Positions 27,563 through 36,843 are shown, counted from the first letter of the stretch. The stretch: 64,000 bases of DNA from Candidatus Rifleibacteriota bacterium (GCA_012517355.1 JAAYVD010000154.1:1-64000); one strand, 5' to 3'. A program made the numbers and translations. Notes: a model not told the origin generated them from the letters alone.

Positions 27563-28315
27563 TCAGGGGTGGCCCTGCCAGATCGTCCCGACCAGGACCC
27601 CGAGCAGGAGGAACGCCGCGGCCAGATCCCAGGTACCCAACCGGAATTCGTGATACCGGGTGCGCGCCCCGCTGAGCCGGTAGCCCCGTGCCTCCATCGC
27701 CAGGGCGAGGTCGCCCGCGCGATGGATCGACAGGACCAGGGTCGGGATCAACAGGGGCAGGAGATTCCGGATCCTGGCCACCAGGCCGGCCCCTCGACCC
27801 AGACCAGCCCCCCGGGCGGCCTGCGCCATCCGGATCCTCTCGATCTCGGCCAGCACCACCGGCAGGAACCGGATCCCGATCACCATCACCAGCGCCAGCT
27901 CCCGCCGGTCGATGCCGAAGACGGACAGCGGCCGGAAGGCCTGCTCCCAGAAGAACGTGAGTTCGGCCGGCGACGAAACGGTGACCAGGACCGCCGACCA
28001 CAGGAAAATGCCGCAGACCCGGGCCACCGCGTCCCCGGCCCGCCACCAGGAGGCTCCGGCCTCGCCGGTGAGGTTCACCAGGGCCACGACGACGAGCAAC
28101 GCCACGATCCCCTTCAGTTCGCGGATCGTGTCCGCCACCGGGACCCCACCCGCCCAGGCCAGGACCAGCAGCAGGGCCACCCCCAGCCCCGAAGCCTCCA
28201 GGCCCCAGGGATGCAGGGAGAACCAGAGGATCCAGGCGAACACCCCCACCCCCTTCACCACCGGATGCAGCCGGAAGAGGAAGGTGTCAGCCGGTCGGTA
28301 GGTCAGTCCGCGCAC
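27563..28315 (-). CDS. ecfT: ECF transporter transmembrane protein EcfT
   Basis: 250 residues from GTG 28315, which gives the family-like start RGLTYRPADTFLFRLHPVVK; a GTG at 28381 would add 22 Pro/Arg/Gly-rich residues. Five or six membrane helices and the two Ala-Arg-Gly coupling signatures (QAARGAG and MEARGYR) that contact the EcfA ATPases are visible. With EcfA1 and EcfA2 it forms the energising module of a group II energy-coupling factor importer for vitamins or metals. No S component gene is in the window, so substrate proteins must be encoded elsewhere. Confidence 0.88.
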   Translation of the reverse strand: MRGLTYRPADTFLFRLHPVVKGVGVFAWILWFSLHPWGLEASGLGVALLLVLAWAGGVPVADTIRELKGIVALLVVVALVNLTGEAGASWWRAGDAVARVCGIFLWSAVLVTVSSPAELTFFWEQAFRPLSVFGIDRRELALVMVIGIRFLPVVLAEIERIRMAQAARGAGLGRGAGLVARIRNLLPLLIPTLVLSIHRAGDLALAMEARGYRLSGARTRYHEFRLGTWDLAAAFLLLGVLVGTIWQGHP

Positions 28316-28433
28316 GCCCGCCCCCAGGCGCGCGGGAACCGCAGCCCCCCTCCCACCGCGCCGCCAGGGAACGGCCGGCACCCGACCGCTTGTGCCGGCG
28401 GCCGGTCACGGCCCTGCCCGGGCGTACCTTGTT

Positions 28434-28473
28434 GTACAAAAGTAAATTCCATGTTTTAGTACAAGTTAATTCC
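28434..28473. repeat. A/T-rich direct and inverted repeats between ecfA2 and ecfT
   Basis: Two direct repeats, GTACAAAAGTAAATTCC (28434-28450) and GTACAAGTTAATTCC (28459-28473), sit in an A/T-rich island inside very GC-rich DNA. TTGTACAAAA (28432-28441) and TTTTAGTACAA (28454-28464) also form an imperfect inverted repeat. The second copy covers the TAA stop of ecfA2. This could be an operator or a processing site before ecfT. Confidence 0.5.
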
Positions 28474-29263
28474 GGTGGGTCGCCGCCGACCGCAGGGCGT
28501 CGGCCGTCGGCCAGGGAGGGGGTTCTTCCGGGGGCCGGCCCAGGCCGGCGACCGCCGCCCGGAACCAGTCCGGCAAGGGGAACAGGTCCGGTCGCGCCAG
28601 GGCGGCCGCCAGGAAGAGGCGCCCGTCCCCGAACCACTCCCCCGCCCCACCGCCCACAACCAACAGGCCCCGCGCGTGCGGAAGGAAGGCCTCCACATCG
28701 TGGGTGACCACGATCACCAGGGCCTCGGCAGCCAACCCCGCCAGCACGGCGAGCAGGCTGTCCTGACCTTCCGCGTCCAGGCCGGCCAGCGGCTCGTCGA
28801 GCAGCACCAGGGGCGGCCGGAAGACCGTGCAGGCGGCAAGAGCCGCCCGGCGCTTCTCCCCGCCCGAGAGGGTCAGCGGGTTCCGGCCCCAGAAAGTCTG
28901 GGCAGGCAACCCCCACCGGGACAACCACTCCCCCCCCGCCGCCTCGGCCTCGCCTGACGGCTGGCCCCGCGCCCGCAGGGCATAGGTGACCTCCTCGCCC
29001 ACGGTGGGCAGGAAGAACAACGTCTCGGGATTCTGGAAGGCCAGGCAGACCTTCCCTTCGGCCGACCAGGCTTCCTGCCCGACCCGCGCGCCGCCGGACA
29101 GGGCCGGCAGGAACCCGGCCAGCGTCATCAGCAGGGTGGTCTTTCCCGACCCCGCCCGCCCGACGACGAGATGCAGCCCGGGTCCGGGGAAAGCCCCGGT
29201 CAACGGCCCCACCACCGCGCGACCTTCACGGCCAGCCACCAACCCCTCGAGCTGCAGGTTCAT
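28466..29263 (-). CDS. ecfA2: ECF transporter ATPase EcfA2
   Basis: 265 residues; the ATG overlaps the TGA of ecfA1 (ATGA). ABC ATPase with Walker A GRAGSGKTTL, Q-loop LAFQNPET, signature LSGGEKRRAALA, Walker B LVLLDEP, D-loop and switch His in VTHD. Pairs with EcfA1 and binds EcfT to energise uptake. Order rplQ-ecfA1-ecfA2-ecfT is the classic arrangement known from Firmicutes. Confidence 0.9.
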   Translation of the reverse strand: MNLQLEGLVAGREGRAVVGPLTGAFPGPGLHLVVGRAGSGKTTLLMTLAGFLPALSGGARVGQEAWSAEGKVCLAFQNPETLFFLPTVGEEVTYALRARGQPSGEAEAAGGEWLSRWGLPAQTFWGRNPLTLSGGEKRRAALAACTVFRPPLVLLDEPLAGLDAEGQDSLLAVLAGLAAEALVIVVTHDVEAFLPHARGLLVVGGGAGEWFGDGRLFLAAALARPDLFPLPDWFRAAVAGLGRPPEEPPPWPTADALRSAATHRN

Positions 29264-30132
29264 CCGACAACCCTTCCAGGGGGGGCGCCCGGAGGGGCGC
29301 CCGGCCATCCGGCCGGCAGTCCGGCAGTTCCCGGACCGCCGTCCTCCCGGCGCCCGCCTCCGGAACCGTCATCGGCCCGGGATTGGCCGCCGATGCCGGT
29401 TCGCCACCGGACCGACTCGGGCAGGCGGATCCCCCATTCCCCGATGGCGGGATGCCGCCACAACCCACCCTCCCCGCCGTCGTAGACCAGCCGGCCGCCA
29501 TGCAGCACCATCGCCCGCTCCAGCCGCTCGGCATCGGCCGCCTGGGGGGACACCACCAGGATCCCCAGATCCCGTTCCGCCCGCATCTCCATCAGGATCT
29601 CCCAGAAATCCCGGCGGGCCCAGGGATCCAGCTGGGAGGTCGGCTCGTCGAGGATCAAAAAGTCGGGGTCCATGATCAGGACCCCTCCGAGAGCGAGCTT
29701 CTGCCGCATGCCCCCCGACAGCTCCACCACCGGGCGCCGCAGATACTCCCCAAGGCCCAGCCGGCCCGCCACCTCGGGCACGCGGGCCCGCATCTCCCCA
29801 GGCTCCATGCCCAGATTTTCCGGGCCGAAGGCCAGGTCCTCCTCGACCGTCACGCCGACGATCTGCCGGTCGGCGTCCTGGAACAGCAGCCCGACCCGCC
29901 GCTGGATCTCGGGATCCCGGGCCGTGGTGTCGATCCCTGCCACCTCGACCCGACCGGTGGTGGGCAGCAGGAGCCCCGCGGCCAGGTGGGTCAGGGTCGA
30001 TTTCCCCGACCCGTTGCGACCGAACAGGCCGACGAGCTCGCCCTTGCGCAGGCAAAAGGAAACCTCCCCGAGGATCGGGGAGGTCTGGGGTCCGTAGGAG
30101 AACGTGACCCGGTCGAACGTCAGGCTTGCCAA
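29260..30132 (-). CDS. ecfA1: ECF transporter ATPase EcfA1
   Basis: 290 residues from a TTG at 30132 with GGAGG about 13 bases upstream, 22 bases after rplQ. Walker A GRNGSGKSTL, Q-loop LLFQDADRQIVG, signature ELSGGMRQKLALG, Walker B FLILDEP are intact. The switch (H-loop) region reads ILVVSPQAADAERL where the family has THD, so the conserved His is missing. In a heterodimer this would leave one nucleotide site degenerate. The C-terminal 50 residues are a Gly/Pro/Arg-rich extension. Confidence 0.88.
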   Translation of the reverse strand: MASLTFDRVTFSYGPQTSPILGEVSFCLRKGELVGLFGRNGSGKSTLTHLAAGLLLPTTGRVEVAGIDTTARDPEIQRRVGLLFQDADRQIVGVTVEEDLAFGPENLGMEPGEMRARVPEVAGRLGLGEYLRRPVVELSGGMRQKLALGGVLIMDPDFLILDEPTSQLDPWARRDFWEILMEMRAERDLGILVVSPQAADAERLERAMVLHGGRLVYDGGEGGLWRHPAIGEWGIRLPESVRWRTGIGGQSRADDGSGGGRREDGGPGTAGLPAGWPGAPPGAPPGRVVG

Positions 30133-30154
30133 GAAGCGGGTGACGGCCTCCGGA

Positions 30155-30751
30155 TCAGGCGGTGCGGCAGGGCTTCCAGCCGATTTCCATCGGCAGTTCG
30201 CTCACCTGGCCGGCGGGCATGAACTCGATCAGCGCCATGTCAGCGGCGTCGCCGCGGCGCTTGCCGAGCTTGAAGATGCGGGTGTAGCCGCCGCCTACTT
30301 CCTTGAACCGGGGGGCGATCCGCTTCACCAGCTTGGTGATGATGCCTTCGACCCGGAGGATGCGGGGCCCCTTGGCCCGTTCGCCGTCCGAGGCGAGGTA
30401 TTCCACCACGAACTCGGGTTTGGGGTTCTTCTTGGGATCCTCGAGGTACTTCTCGGCCTTCTCCCGCAGGATCTTGGGCAGGTTGGAGAGGTACTTCCGG
30501 ATCGCCTCGCGCCCCTTGATCTCCTTGTCCTCGGAGCTGTGGAAGAAGTTGACCAGTTCGTCCTTCTTCTCGGCCCCGTCCTTCTTCGCCATGGTCACGG
30601 CCTTCTCGATGATCCGCCGCAGGTCCTTGGCTTTGGGCAGGGTGGTCTGGATGCGCTCGTACTTCACCAGCGAAGAGCACAGGGAGCGCAACAGCGCAAT
30701 CCTCTGGTGCGATTCGCGATCGAATTTCCGTCCGATTTTCTTGTGTCTCAT
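30155..30751 (-). CDS. rplQ: 50S ribosomal protein L17 with a large insertion
   Basis: 198 residues against about 116-130 in most bacteria. The start MRHKKIGRKFDRESHQRIAL and the end GGGYTRIFKLGKRRGDAADM are typical bL17. Between them residues of about 73-135 are an insertion rich in Lys, Glu and Pro. Its ATG overlaps the rpoA stop (ATGA). bL17 lies at the peptide exit tunnel rim, so the insertion could reach the emerging chain or factors docking there. Confidence 0.95.
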   Translation of the reverse strand: MRHKKIGRKFDRESHQRIALLRSLCSSLVKYERIQTTLPKAKDLRRIIEKAVTMAKKDGAEKKDELVNFFHSSEDKEIKGREAIRKYLSNLPKILREKAEKYLEDPKKNPKPEFVVEYLASDGERAKGPRILRVEGIITKLVKRIAPRFKEVGGGYTRIFKLGKRRGDAADMALIEFMPAGQVSELPMEIGWKPCRTA

Positions 30752-31755
30752 TCTTCGGTCCCTCCGCCGTTTTCGTCACCCGGCAGGGTCAGGTTGAACT
30801 GGGCCAGCTTCTCGCGGACCTCCTTCAACGACTTCTTGCCGAAGTTCTTGATCTCGAGGAGCTCGGAAGCCTTCTTGTTCACCAGCTCGCCCATGGTGTG
30901 GATGCCCGCCTTCTTCAGGCAGTTGCGCGAGCGCACCGAGAACTCGAGGTCCTTGATCAGGATTTCCTGATAGCCCTTCTGCTGCGGTTCCTTCTTCTGG
31001 CTGGCCACCATGACCAGGTCTTCTTTGGCGGCGGGCCTGGCTTCCTCTTCCTCGCCTTCCACTTCCTCCTCGTCCTCGAGGTGGAGGAAGAGGTCGATGT
31101 GGGCGCGCAGGAACTTGCCGGCCAGCTCGATCGATTCGACCGGCTTCATGCTGCCGTTGGTCCAGACCTGCAGGGTCAGCTTGTCGAAGTTGATGTCCTG
31201 CCCGACGCGGGCGTCCTCGACGTTGAACATGACCTTGGTCACCGGGGAATACTGGGAATCGACCAGGATCAGCCCGATGTTCTGGTTGGCCGCCTTCTGC
31301 TGCTCGGCCAGCTTGTAGCCACGGCCGCGGGTGAAGGTGATGTCCATGCCCAGGGTGATGTCACCGGTGATGTGCGCGAGATGCGTCTCGGGCTCGATGA
31401 TGGTCAGGTTGGGATTCTCGCCGATGTCGCCGGCCGTCACCTGGCAGGGACCCTTCGCCTCGAGGCGCACGGTCAAGGGTTCGTCCTGGTGCAGGTTGAC
31501 CACCAGCTTCTTGAGGTTGAGGATGATCTCGGTGACGTCCTCGACGACGCCGGGAATGCTGCAGAACTCGTGCAGCACCCCGTCGATCTGGACGGCGGAC
31601 ACCGAGGAACCGGGCAGCGAGGAAAGGAGCACCCGCCGGAAGGAGTTGCCGAGGGTCTGGCCATAGCCCTTCTCGAGGGGTTCCAGGGTCAGGATGCCGT
31701 GGTTCGGGCTGTCGCCCATCTGGAACTTGATCTTGGGTCGATTGATTTCGATCAC
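30748..31755 (-). CDS. rpoA: RNA polymerase alpha subunit
   Basis: 335 residues from GTG 31755 with GGAGGGG upstream. N-terminal assembly domain (EPLEKGYGQTLGNSFRRVLL near residue 23) and C-terminal domain with the helix-hairpin-helix segment RSRNCLKKAGIHTMGELVNK that contacts DNA and activators. The linker between them is unusually acidic (EDEEEVEGEEEEARPA). Standard alpha operon position between rpsD and rplQ. Confidence 0.97.
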   Translation of the reverse strand: MIEINRPKIKFQMGDSPNHGILTLEPLEKGYGQTLGNSFRRVLLSSLPGSSVSAVQIDGVLHEFCSIPGVVEDVTEIILNLKKLVVNLHQDEPLTVRLEAKGPCQVTAGDIGENPNLTIIEPETHLAHITGDITLGMDITFTRGRGYKLAEQQKAANQNIGLILVDSQYSPVTKVMFNVEDARVGQDINFDKLTLQVWTNGSMKPVESIELAGKFLRAHIDLFLHLEDEEEVEGEEEEARPAAKEDLVMVASQKKEPQQKGYQEILIKDLEFSVRSRNCLKKAGIHTMGELVNKKASELLEIKNFGKKSLKEVREKLAQFNLTLPGDENGGGTEE

Positions 31756-31770
31756 TTCGGGGCCCCTCCG

Positions 31771-32403
31771 TTACCGCGAGTAGTATTCGACGATCAGCGA
31801 TTCCTGGATCTTCTGGTCGAGCTGGGAACGCTCGGGCAGGGCCACGAATTTGCCCTTCAGGGCGTCGCGATCGACTTCGAGCCAGGCGCTCATTTCCTTG
31901 CCGCTGGTCTTCTCCATCAGGTCCTTCAGCTGCTTGCGCAGCTTGCTGCTTTCGCGGACGGTGATGGTGTCGCCGGGCCGGACCCGGAAGCTGGGGATGT
32001 CGACCTTGTGATCGTTCACCTGGAAATGCCCCTGGGTGACCCACATGCGGGCCTGCTGCCGGGACAGGCCGAAGCCCATCCGGAAGACCACGTTGTCGAG
32101 CCGGGTTTCCAGCAGGTGCAGCAGGTTGGTGCCGGTGTTGCCGGGCATGGCGGAAGCCATGTCGTAGTATTTCTCGAACTGCCGCTCGAGCACGCCGTAG
32201 ATGCGGCGGACCTTCTGCTTGGCCCGCAGCTGGACCTCGTAGCCCGTCTGCTTCCGCATCATGCGGTCCTTGCCGTGCTGCCCGGGGATCTGGGCCCGCC
32301 GCTTGAAGGCGCATTTGTCGGTGTAACAACGGGTGCCTTTGAGGAAGAGGGTGTCGCCTTCGCGCCGGCACAACCGGCAACTGGAATCACTGTATCTGGC
32401 CAT
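31771..32403 (-). CDS. rpsD: 30S ribosomal protein S4 (zinc-binding form)
   Basis: 210 residues. Early 16S rRNA binder. The N-terminus has four Cys (CRLC at 9-12, then CYTDKC), so this is the zinc-containing version. The S4 RNA-binding domain follows (LETRLDNVVFRMGFGLSRQQ). Alpha operon; good AAGGAG site. Confidence 0.96.
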   Translation of the reverse strand: MARYSDSSCRLCRREGDTLFLKGTRCYTDKCAFKRRAQIPGQHGKDRMMRKQTGYEVQLRAKQKVRRIYGVLERQFEKYYDMASAMPGNTGTNLLHLLETRLDNVVFRMGFGLSRQQARMWVTQGHFQVNDHKVDIPSFRVRPGDTITVRESSKLRKQLKDLMEKTSGKEMSAWLEVDRDALKGKFVALPERSQLDQKIQESLIVEYYSR

Positions 32404-32415
32404 GGGAAACGCTCC

Positions 32416-32817
32416 TTAGACGCGGCGCCGCTTGGGAGGGCGGCAACCGTTGTGCGGAATTCCGGAAACGTCCTTGATCGAAACCACGTTCAGGCCCACG
32501 GTCTGCAGGGCCCGGATGGCGGACTCGCGGCTCATGCCGGGGCCGGCCACGAAGACTTCCACTTCCCGCATGCCGTATTCGATGGCCTTCTTGCCGGTCG
32601 ATTCGGCGCACACCTGCGCGGCGTACGGGGTGGACTTCCGGGATCCCCGGAAGCTGTTGGCTCCGGAACTCGACCAGCACAGGACGTTGCCCTGCAGGTC
32701 GGTGATGGTGATCTTGACGTTGTTGAAGGTGGACTGGATGTGCGCCTGCCCCTTCGGGACGATCTTCTTCTCGCGCTTCTTGGCGCGCGCCTTGGGTTTG
32801 GGTCCGGTTTTTGCCAT
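32416..32817 (-). CDS. rpsK: 30S ribosomal protein S11
   Basis: 133 residues, normal length. Contains [20 protein letters not shown] and the C-terminal [20 protein letters not shown] typical of uS11, a platform protein near the mRNA exit site. Between rpsM and rpsD as in the standard alpha operon. Confidence 0.97.
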   Translation of the reverse strand: MAKTGPKPKARAKKREKKIVPKGQAHIQSTFNNVKITITDLQGNVLCWSSSGANSFRGSRKSTPYAAQVCAESTGKKAIEYGMREVEVFVAGPGMSRESAIRALQTVGLNVVSIKDVSGIPHNGCRPPKRRRV

Positions 32818-32863
32818 GATGTTACCGCTCCTTCAATTCATGCACGCCCTGACGGGACGGGAA

Positions 32864-33229
32864 TTACTTGTTCTTGGTGATGGCCCGGCGGGGCCCTTTG
32901 CGGGTGCGGGCGTTGGTGTGGGTGCGCTGGCCGCGGACGGGGAGGCCCTTGCGGTGCCGCAGACCACGATAGCAACCGATGTCCATGAGCCGCTTGATGT
33001 TCATGGCGACTTCCCGGCGCAGATCGCCTTCGACCCGGTACTCGCGGTCGATGGTCTGCTTGATCTGGTTGATCTGGTCCTCGGTCAGCTCCTTGACCCG
33101 GGTCTGGGGGCTGATCTTGGTCTTGATCAGGATGTCACGGGCCCGGCTCCAGCCGATACCGTAGATGTAGGGAAGCGCCGCTTCGATGCGCTTGTCCCGT
33201 GGAAGATCGACGCCTGCGATACGCGCCAT
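32864..33229 (-). CDS. rpsM: 30S ribosomal protein S13
   Basis: 121 residues. Starts [20 protein letters not shown] with the helix-two turn-helix N-terminal domain ([12 protein letters not shown]) and ends in the basic tail [18 protein letters not shown] that reaches the tRNA sites. Full-length, so the S13-like segment found on L22 in this cluster is an additional copy. Confidence 0.97.
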   Translation of the reverse strand: MARIAGVDLPRDKRIEAALPYIYGIGWSRARDILIKTKISPQTRVKELTEDQINQIKQTIDREYRVEGDLRREVAMNIKRLMDIGCYRGLRHRKGLPVRGQRTHTNARTRKGPRRAITKNK

Positions 33230-33252
33230 AAGTCGTTACCTCCTGTTCCGGT

Positions 33253-33366
33253 TCAACCCTGGCGCTGCTTGTGGCGCGGGTTATCGCAAATGACGCGGAT
33301 GATGCCGCGCCGCTTGATGACCTTGCATTTCTCGCAAATCTTCTTGACCGATGCCCGAACTCTCAT
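33253..33366 (-). CDS. rpmJ: 50S ribosomal protein L36
   Basis: 37 residues beginning [20 protein letters not shown], with the zinc ligands of the Cys3-His form (CEKC, then CDNPRH). Too short for routine gene calling but in its usual place between infA and rpsM. Last small protein added to the 50S subunit. Confidence 0.97.
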   Translation of the reverse strand: MRVRASVKKICEKCKVIKRRGIIRVICDNPRHKQRQG

Positions 33367-33397
33367 GGGTGCCTCCAAAACTTCGGTTGATTTCCAA

Positions 33398-33616
33398 TTA
33401 TTTGTAGCGGTAGACGATCCGTCCACGGCTCAGGTCATAGGGGGTCAGCTCGACGGTGACCTTGTCCCCGGGAAGGATGCGGATGTAGTGCATGCGCATC
33501 TTCCCCGAAATGTGGGCCAGGACCACGTGGCCGTTTTCCAGTTCGACTTTGAACATGGCGTTGGGAAGAGGCTCGAGAACCTTTCCCCCGATCTGAATGG
33601 TATCCGCTTTGGTCAT
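33398..33616 (-). CDS. infA: Translation initiation factor IF-1
   Basis: 72 residues, the normal length: a single OB-fold with [20 protein letters not shown] and the C-terminal [14 protein letters not shown]. Binds the A site of the 30S subunit during initiation. Its ATG overlaps the stop of map (ATGA), so the two are translationally coupled. Confidence 0.97.
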   Translation of the reverse strand: MTKADTIQIGGKVLEPLPNAMFKVELENGHVVLAHISGKMRMHYIRILPGDKVTVELTPYDLSRGRIVYRYK

Positions 33617-34401
33617 GCCGTTGCTGCTTCCCCTTTTTTGCCCGGTCCTGGGTGATGATGGGTCAACACCCGGGGCCCGGATTCGGTCACCGCGACCGAG
33701 TGCTCGAAATGTGCCGAAAGACTTCCGTCCACCGTGACAACCGTCCAGCCATCCTTCAGGGACCGGACCTCGTATCCACCCATGTTCACCATGGGCTCGA
33801 TCGCGAGGACCATTCCCGCCTGAAGCCGGGGGCCCGTCCCGGCCTTGCCGAAGTTCGCGACCACCGGCTCCTCATGGAGGCCATACCCGATTCCATGCCC
33901 GACGTAGTCGCGGACCACCGAAAAGCCGTGTCCTTCCACGTGGCTCTGCACCGCGTGGGAGATGTCCCCCAGCCGGTTGCCCGGCCAGGCCTTCTCGATC
34001 GCCTTCTCCAGGCTCTCCGCCGAGACCCGCAGGAATGCGAGGATCTCGTCGGAAACCGTTCCGATCGGGATGGTCACGGCCATGTCGGAGAAGAGCCCGT
34101 CCTTTTTCAGGCCGATGTCGACACTGAGGATGTCGCCGTCGGCCAGGACCCGTTTCTTCGAGGGGATCCCATGCACCACCTCATCGTTGATGCTGGTGCA
34201 GAGGGTCGCCTGGTAGCCACGGTACCCCTTGAAGGCGGGAACCGCTCCGGCCTGCCGGATGGCATCTTCCGCGAACCTGTCCAGTTCCTGGGTCGAAACG
34301 CCGGGTTTGGCCAGCCGTTTGACCCCTTCCAGAACGGTGGAGAGAATCCCACCGTTCAGTTCCATGACCTCGATTTCAGCCTTTGACTTGAGTGGAATCA
34401 A
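33613..34401 (-). CDS. map: Methionine aminopeptidase, type I
   Basis: 262 residues from TTG 34401, which gives the family start [18 protein letters not shown] and overlaps the end of adk by 26 bases. The metal-binding residues lie in [16 protein letters not shown] (two Asp), [12 protein letters not shown] (His), AIEPMV (Glu) and the final VAVTE (Glu). Removes the initiator Met from nascent proteins as they leave the ribosome. Confidence 0.95.
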   Translation of the reverse strand: MIPLKSKAEIEVMELNGGILSTVLEGVKRLAKPGVSTQELDRFAEDAIRQAGAVPAFKGYRGYQATLCTSINDEVVHGIPSKKRVLADGDILSVDIGLKKDGLFSDMAVTIPIGTVSDEILAFLRVSAESLEKAIEKAWPGNRLGDISHAVQSHVEGHGFSVVRDYVGHGIGYGLHEEPVVANFGKAGTGPRLQAGMVLAIEPMVNMGGYEVRSLKDGWTVVTVDGSLSAHFEHSVAVTESGPRVLTHHHPGPGKKGEAATA

Positions 34402-35071
34402 GGCCCTTCAGACTTTCGATTATAGCACAGATGTTCTGGAAAATCACGTCGATCTGCCCGATTCCGTCGACCAGATGCATGATCTTCGCCTTCCGGTAAT
34501 ACTCGATGAGGGGTTGGGTCTGCTCGTGGTAGACGTGGAGCCGATGGGAGATCACCTCGGCGGTGTCGTCCTTCCGCTGCTGCAGCTCCCCGCCGCACCG
34601 GTCGCAAACCCCGTCCTTCTTGGGGGGGGAAAACTTGACGTGGAAGCTGCTGGAACACCCCTTGCAGATCCGCCGGCCGGTCAGCCGGTCGAGGAGCTCC
34701 GAATCGGCGACGGTGATGGCGATGGCCGCGGCCATCTCCATCTTCTTCGCCGTCAGGGCCTTTCCCAGCGACCCGGCCTGCCCGACCGTCCGCGGAAACC
34801 CGTCGAGGATGAACCCGGCCTGGCAGTCCTTCTCGGCCAACCGGTTGAGCAGGATGTCGAGCACCAGCTCGTCGGGGACCAGACCGCCCGAGGTCACATA
34901 GGACTGCACCTTGGAGCCCAGTTCCGAACCGCTGGCAATGGCCGCCCGCAACAGGTCCCCCGTGGAGATCTGCGGAATGCCGTATTTCTCCACCAGCATC
35001 TTGGCCTGGGTGCCCTTGCCCGCGCCGGGGGGGCCCATCAGGATCAGGTTGAGGACGGGTTTCTTCGCCAT
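34376..35071 (-). CDS. adk: Adenylate kinase (zinc-binding LID)
   Basis: 231 residues. P-loop GPPGAGKGTQAK, the GFPRTVGQA region, and a LID domain with four Cys (CKGC and CDRC) that bind zinc, as in Gram-positive and many other bacteria. Interconverts ATP + AMP and 2 ADP. Lies 3 bases after secY, as in many spc operons. Confidence 0.97.
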   Translation of the reverse strand: MAKKPVLNLILMGPPGAGKGTQAKMLVEKYGIPQISTGDLLRAAIASGSELGSKVQSYVTSGGLVPDELVLDILLNRLAEKDCQAGFILDGFPRTVGQAGSLGKALTAKKMEMAAAIAITVADSELLDRLTGRRICKGCSSSFHVKFSPPKKDGVCDRCGGELQQRKDDTAEVISHRLHVYHEQTQPLIEYYRKAKIMHLVDGIGQIDVIFQNICAIIESLKGLDSTQVKG

Positions 35072-35074
35072 GTT

Positions 35075-36382
35075 CTACCGCAGCCCTTTCTTCTTCATGA
35101 ACCCTTCGTAATGCCGGGTCACCAGGTGGGATTCGAGCTGGCGCATGGTGTCCATGGCCACGCCAACCACGATCAGCAGAGCCGTTCCACCGAAGTAGAA
35201 CTGCACGTTCATGACGTTGATCAGCAGGTTGGGCACCACGGCCACCACGGCCAGGAAGATGCCGCCCGCCAGGGTGATGCGCGACAGGGTCCGTTCCAGG
35301 TAATCGACGGTGGGCCGGCCCGCGCGGATGCCCGGGATGAACCCGCCGTATTTCTTCATGTTGTCGGACAGTTCCTGGATGTTGAAGGTGATGGCGGTGT
35401 AGAAATAGGTGAAGAAGATGATCAGGATGCCATACAGGAACAGATAGGTCCAGCTGTTGTAGTGGAAGATGTTCAGCAGGAAGTAGATGATCGGATTCTT
35501 GATCAGTTCCTGCATCGAATCGAGGCTCTGGATCCAGTTGGCGATCATCGAGGGGAACAGCAGGATCGAACTGGCGAAGATGACGGGGATGACGCCGGCC
35601 TGGTTCACCCGCAACGGGATGAAGGTGTTCTGGCCACCGTAGACCCGCCGCCCGACCACCCGTTTCGCATACTGGACCGGGATCTTGCGGACCCCGTCCT
35701 GCACGGTCACGATTCCCATGATGACGATCACGACCACGACCAGGAGCAGGACGGTCTTCACCACGTCCTCGGCGCTGCCGGAGAACAGGTAGATCTGGTG
35801 GATGATCGCTTCGGGGAGGGAGGCCAGGATGCCCGCCGTGATCAGGATGGAGATCCCGTTCCCGATGCCGTGCGAGGTCATCTGTTCACCGAGCCACATG
35901 ATGAACGCCGTGCCGGCGGTCAGGGTGATGACGGCCATGATCTTGAACGGCCAACCCGGCTGGGGGACGACCCCGTACCGCTCCAGCATGAAGCTGATGC
36001 CGAAAGCCTGCAACGCGCCGATCAGCACCGTGCCGTACCGGGTATACTGGCTGATCATCTTGCGCCCTTCCTCCCCCTCTTCCTTGGCCAGGTGTTCGAG
36101 GTAGGGAATGACGTAGACCAACAGCTGCATGATGATCGAAGCGTTGATGTACGGGGCGATACCGAGGGCGAACACCGAGAAGCGTCGCAGGGCCCCTCCC
36201 GAGAACATGTTCAGGAAGCTGAACAGTTCCGAGCTGGGGAGGTTCTGCGTCAACATCTTGGCATCGACGCCCGGCGTCGGGATGTGGGTCCCGATGCGGA
36301 ACACCACGATCATGCCCAGGGTGAAGAGAATCCGATTCCGGAGTTCCGGAATCTTCATCGAGTTGGCGAGGCTCTGGAACAC
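35075..36382 (-). CDS. secY: Protein translocase subunit SecY
   Basis: 435 residues from GTG 36382, preceded by the very strong GGAGGTGATC and adjacent to the rplO stop. Ten predicted membrane helices; the first region holds RNRILFTLGMIVVFRIGTHI and the C-terminus the GGTALLIVVGVAMDTMRQLE segment. Core of the SecYEG channel in the inner membrane. Confidence 0.97.
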   Translation of the reverse strand: MFQSLANSMKIPELRNRILFTLGMIVVFRIGTHIPTPGVDAKMLTQNLPSSELFSFLNMFSGGALRRFSVFALGIAPYINASIIMQLLVYVIPYLEHLAKEEGEEGRKMISQYTRYGTVLIGALQAFGISFMLERYGVVPQPGWPFKIMAVITLTAGTAFIMWLGEQMTSHGIGNGISILITAGILASLPEAIIHQIYLFSGSAEDVVKTVLLLVVVVIVIMGIVTVQDGVRKIPVQYAKRVVGRRVYGGQNTFIPLRVNQAGVIPVIFASSILLFPSMIANWIQSLDSMQELIKNPIIYFLLNIFHYNSWTYLFLYGILIIFFTYFYTAITFNIQELSDNMKKYGGFIPGIRAGRPTVDYLERTLSRITLAGGIFLAVVAVVPNLLINVMNVQFYFGGTALLIVVGVAMDTMRQLESHLVTRHYEGFMKKKGLR

Positions 36383-36829
36383 TCAGATCACCTCCGCCTT
36401 GCCACCGGCTTTCTCGATCTTCGCCTTGGCGGACTCGGAGAACCGATGGGCATGGACGGTGAGGGCTTTGGAGATCTCACCCCGGGCCAGGATCTTGATG
36501 GGGTGGTGCAGGTTCTTGACCAGGCCTTTTTCCTTCAACAGCTCGATCGTCACGTTGGTGTTGGCGTCGAACAGGTCGAGGGCCGCCAGATTCACCAGGG
36601 AATAGGTCACCCGGTGGGGGCTGACGAAACCGCGCTTGGGGAGGGTCCGGACCAGCCGCATCTGGCCGCCTTCAAACCCCGCGTAGGGGTGGGGCTTGCC
36701 GGAGCGCGCGGTCTGGCCTTTATGACCGCGGGTGGACGAGTTGCCGTGGCCGGAGCCCTTGCCGCGGCCGATTCGTTTGCGGGTATGGGTGGAGCCGAGG
36801 GCCTTCTTCAGATTTCCCAGAGTCAACAT
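36383..36829 (-). CDS. rplO: 50S ribosomal protein L15
   Basis: 148 residues. RIGRGKGSGHGNSSTRGHKG is the Gly/Arg-rich N-terminal extension of uL15 that enters 23S rRNA; the C-terminal globular part ends KAKIEKAGGKAEVI. Normal length. Confidence 0.97.
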   Translation of the reverse strand: MLTLGNLKKALGSTHTRKRIGRGKGSGHGNSSTRGHKGQTARSGKPHPYAGFEGGQMRLVRTLPKRGFVSPHRVTYSLVNLAALDLFDANTNVTIELLKEKGLVKNLHHPIKILARGEISKALTVHAHRFSESAKAKIEKAGGKAEVI

Positions 36830-36843
36830 GGTGGATGGTCTCC

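Noticed and set aside
28287-28465. A separate gene between ecfA2 and ecfT
   Set aside because: The frames there are Arg/Gly/Pro-rich, lack a site and end inside ecfT; the EcfT family start lies downstream.
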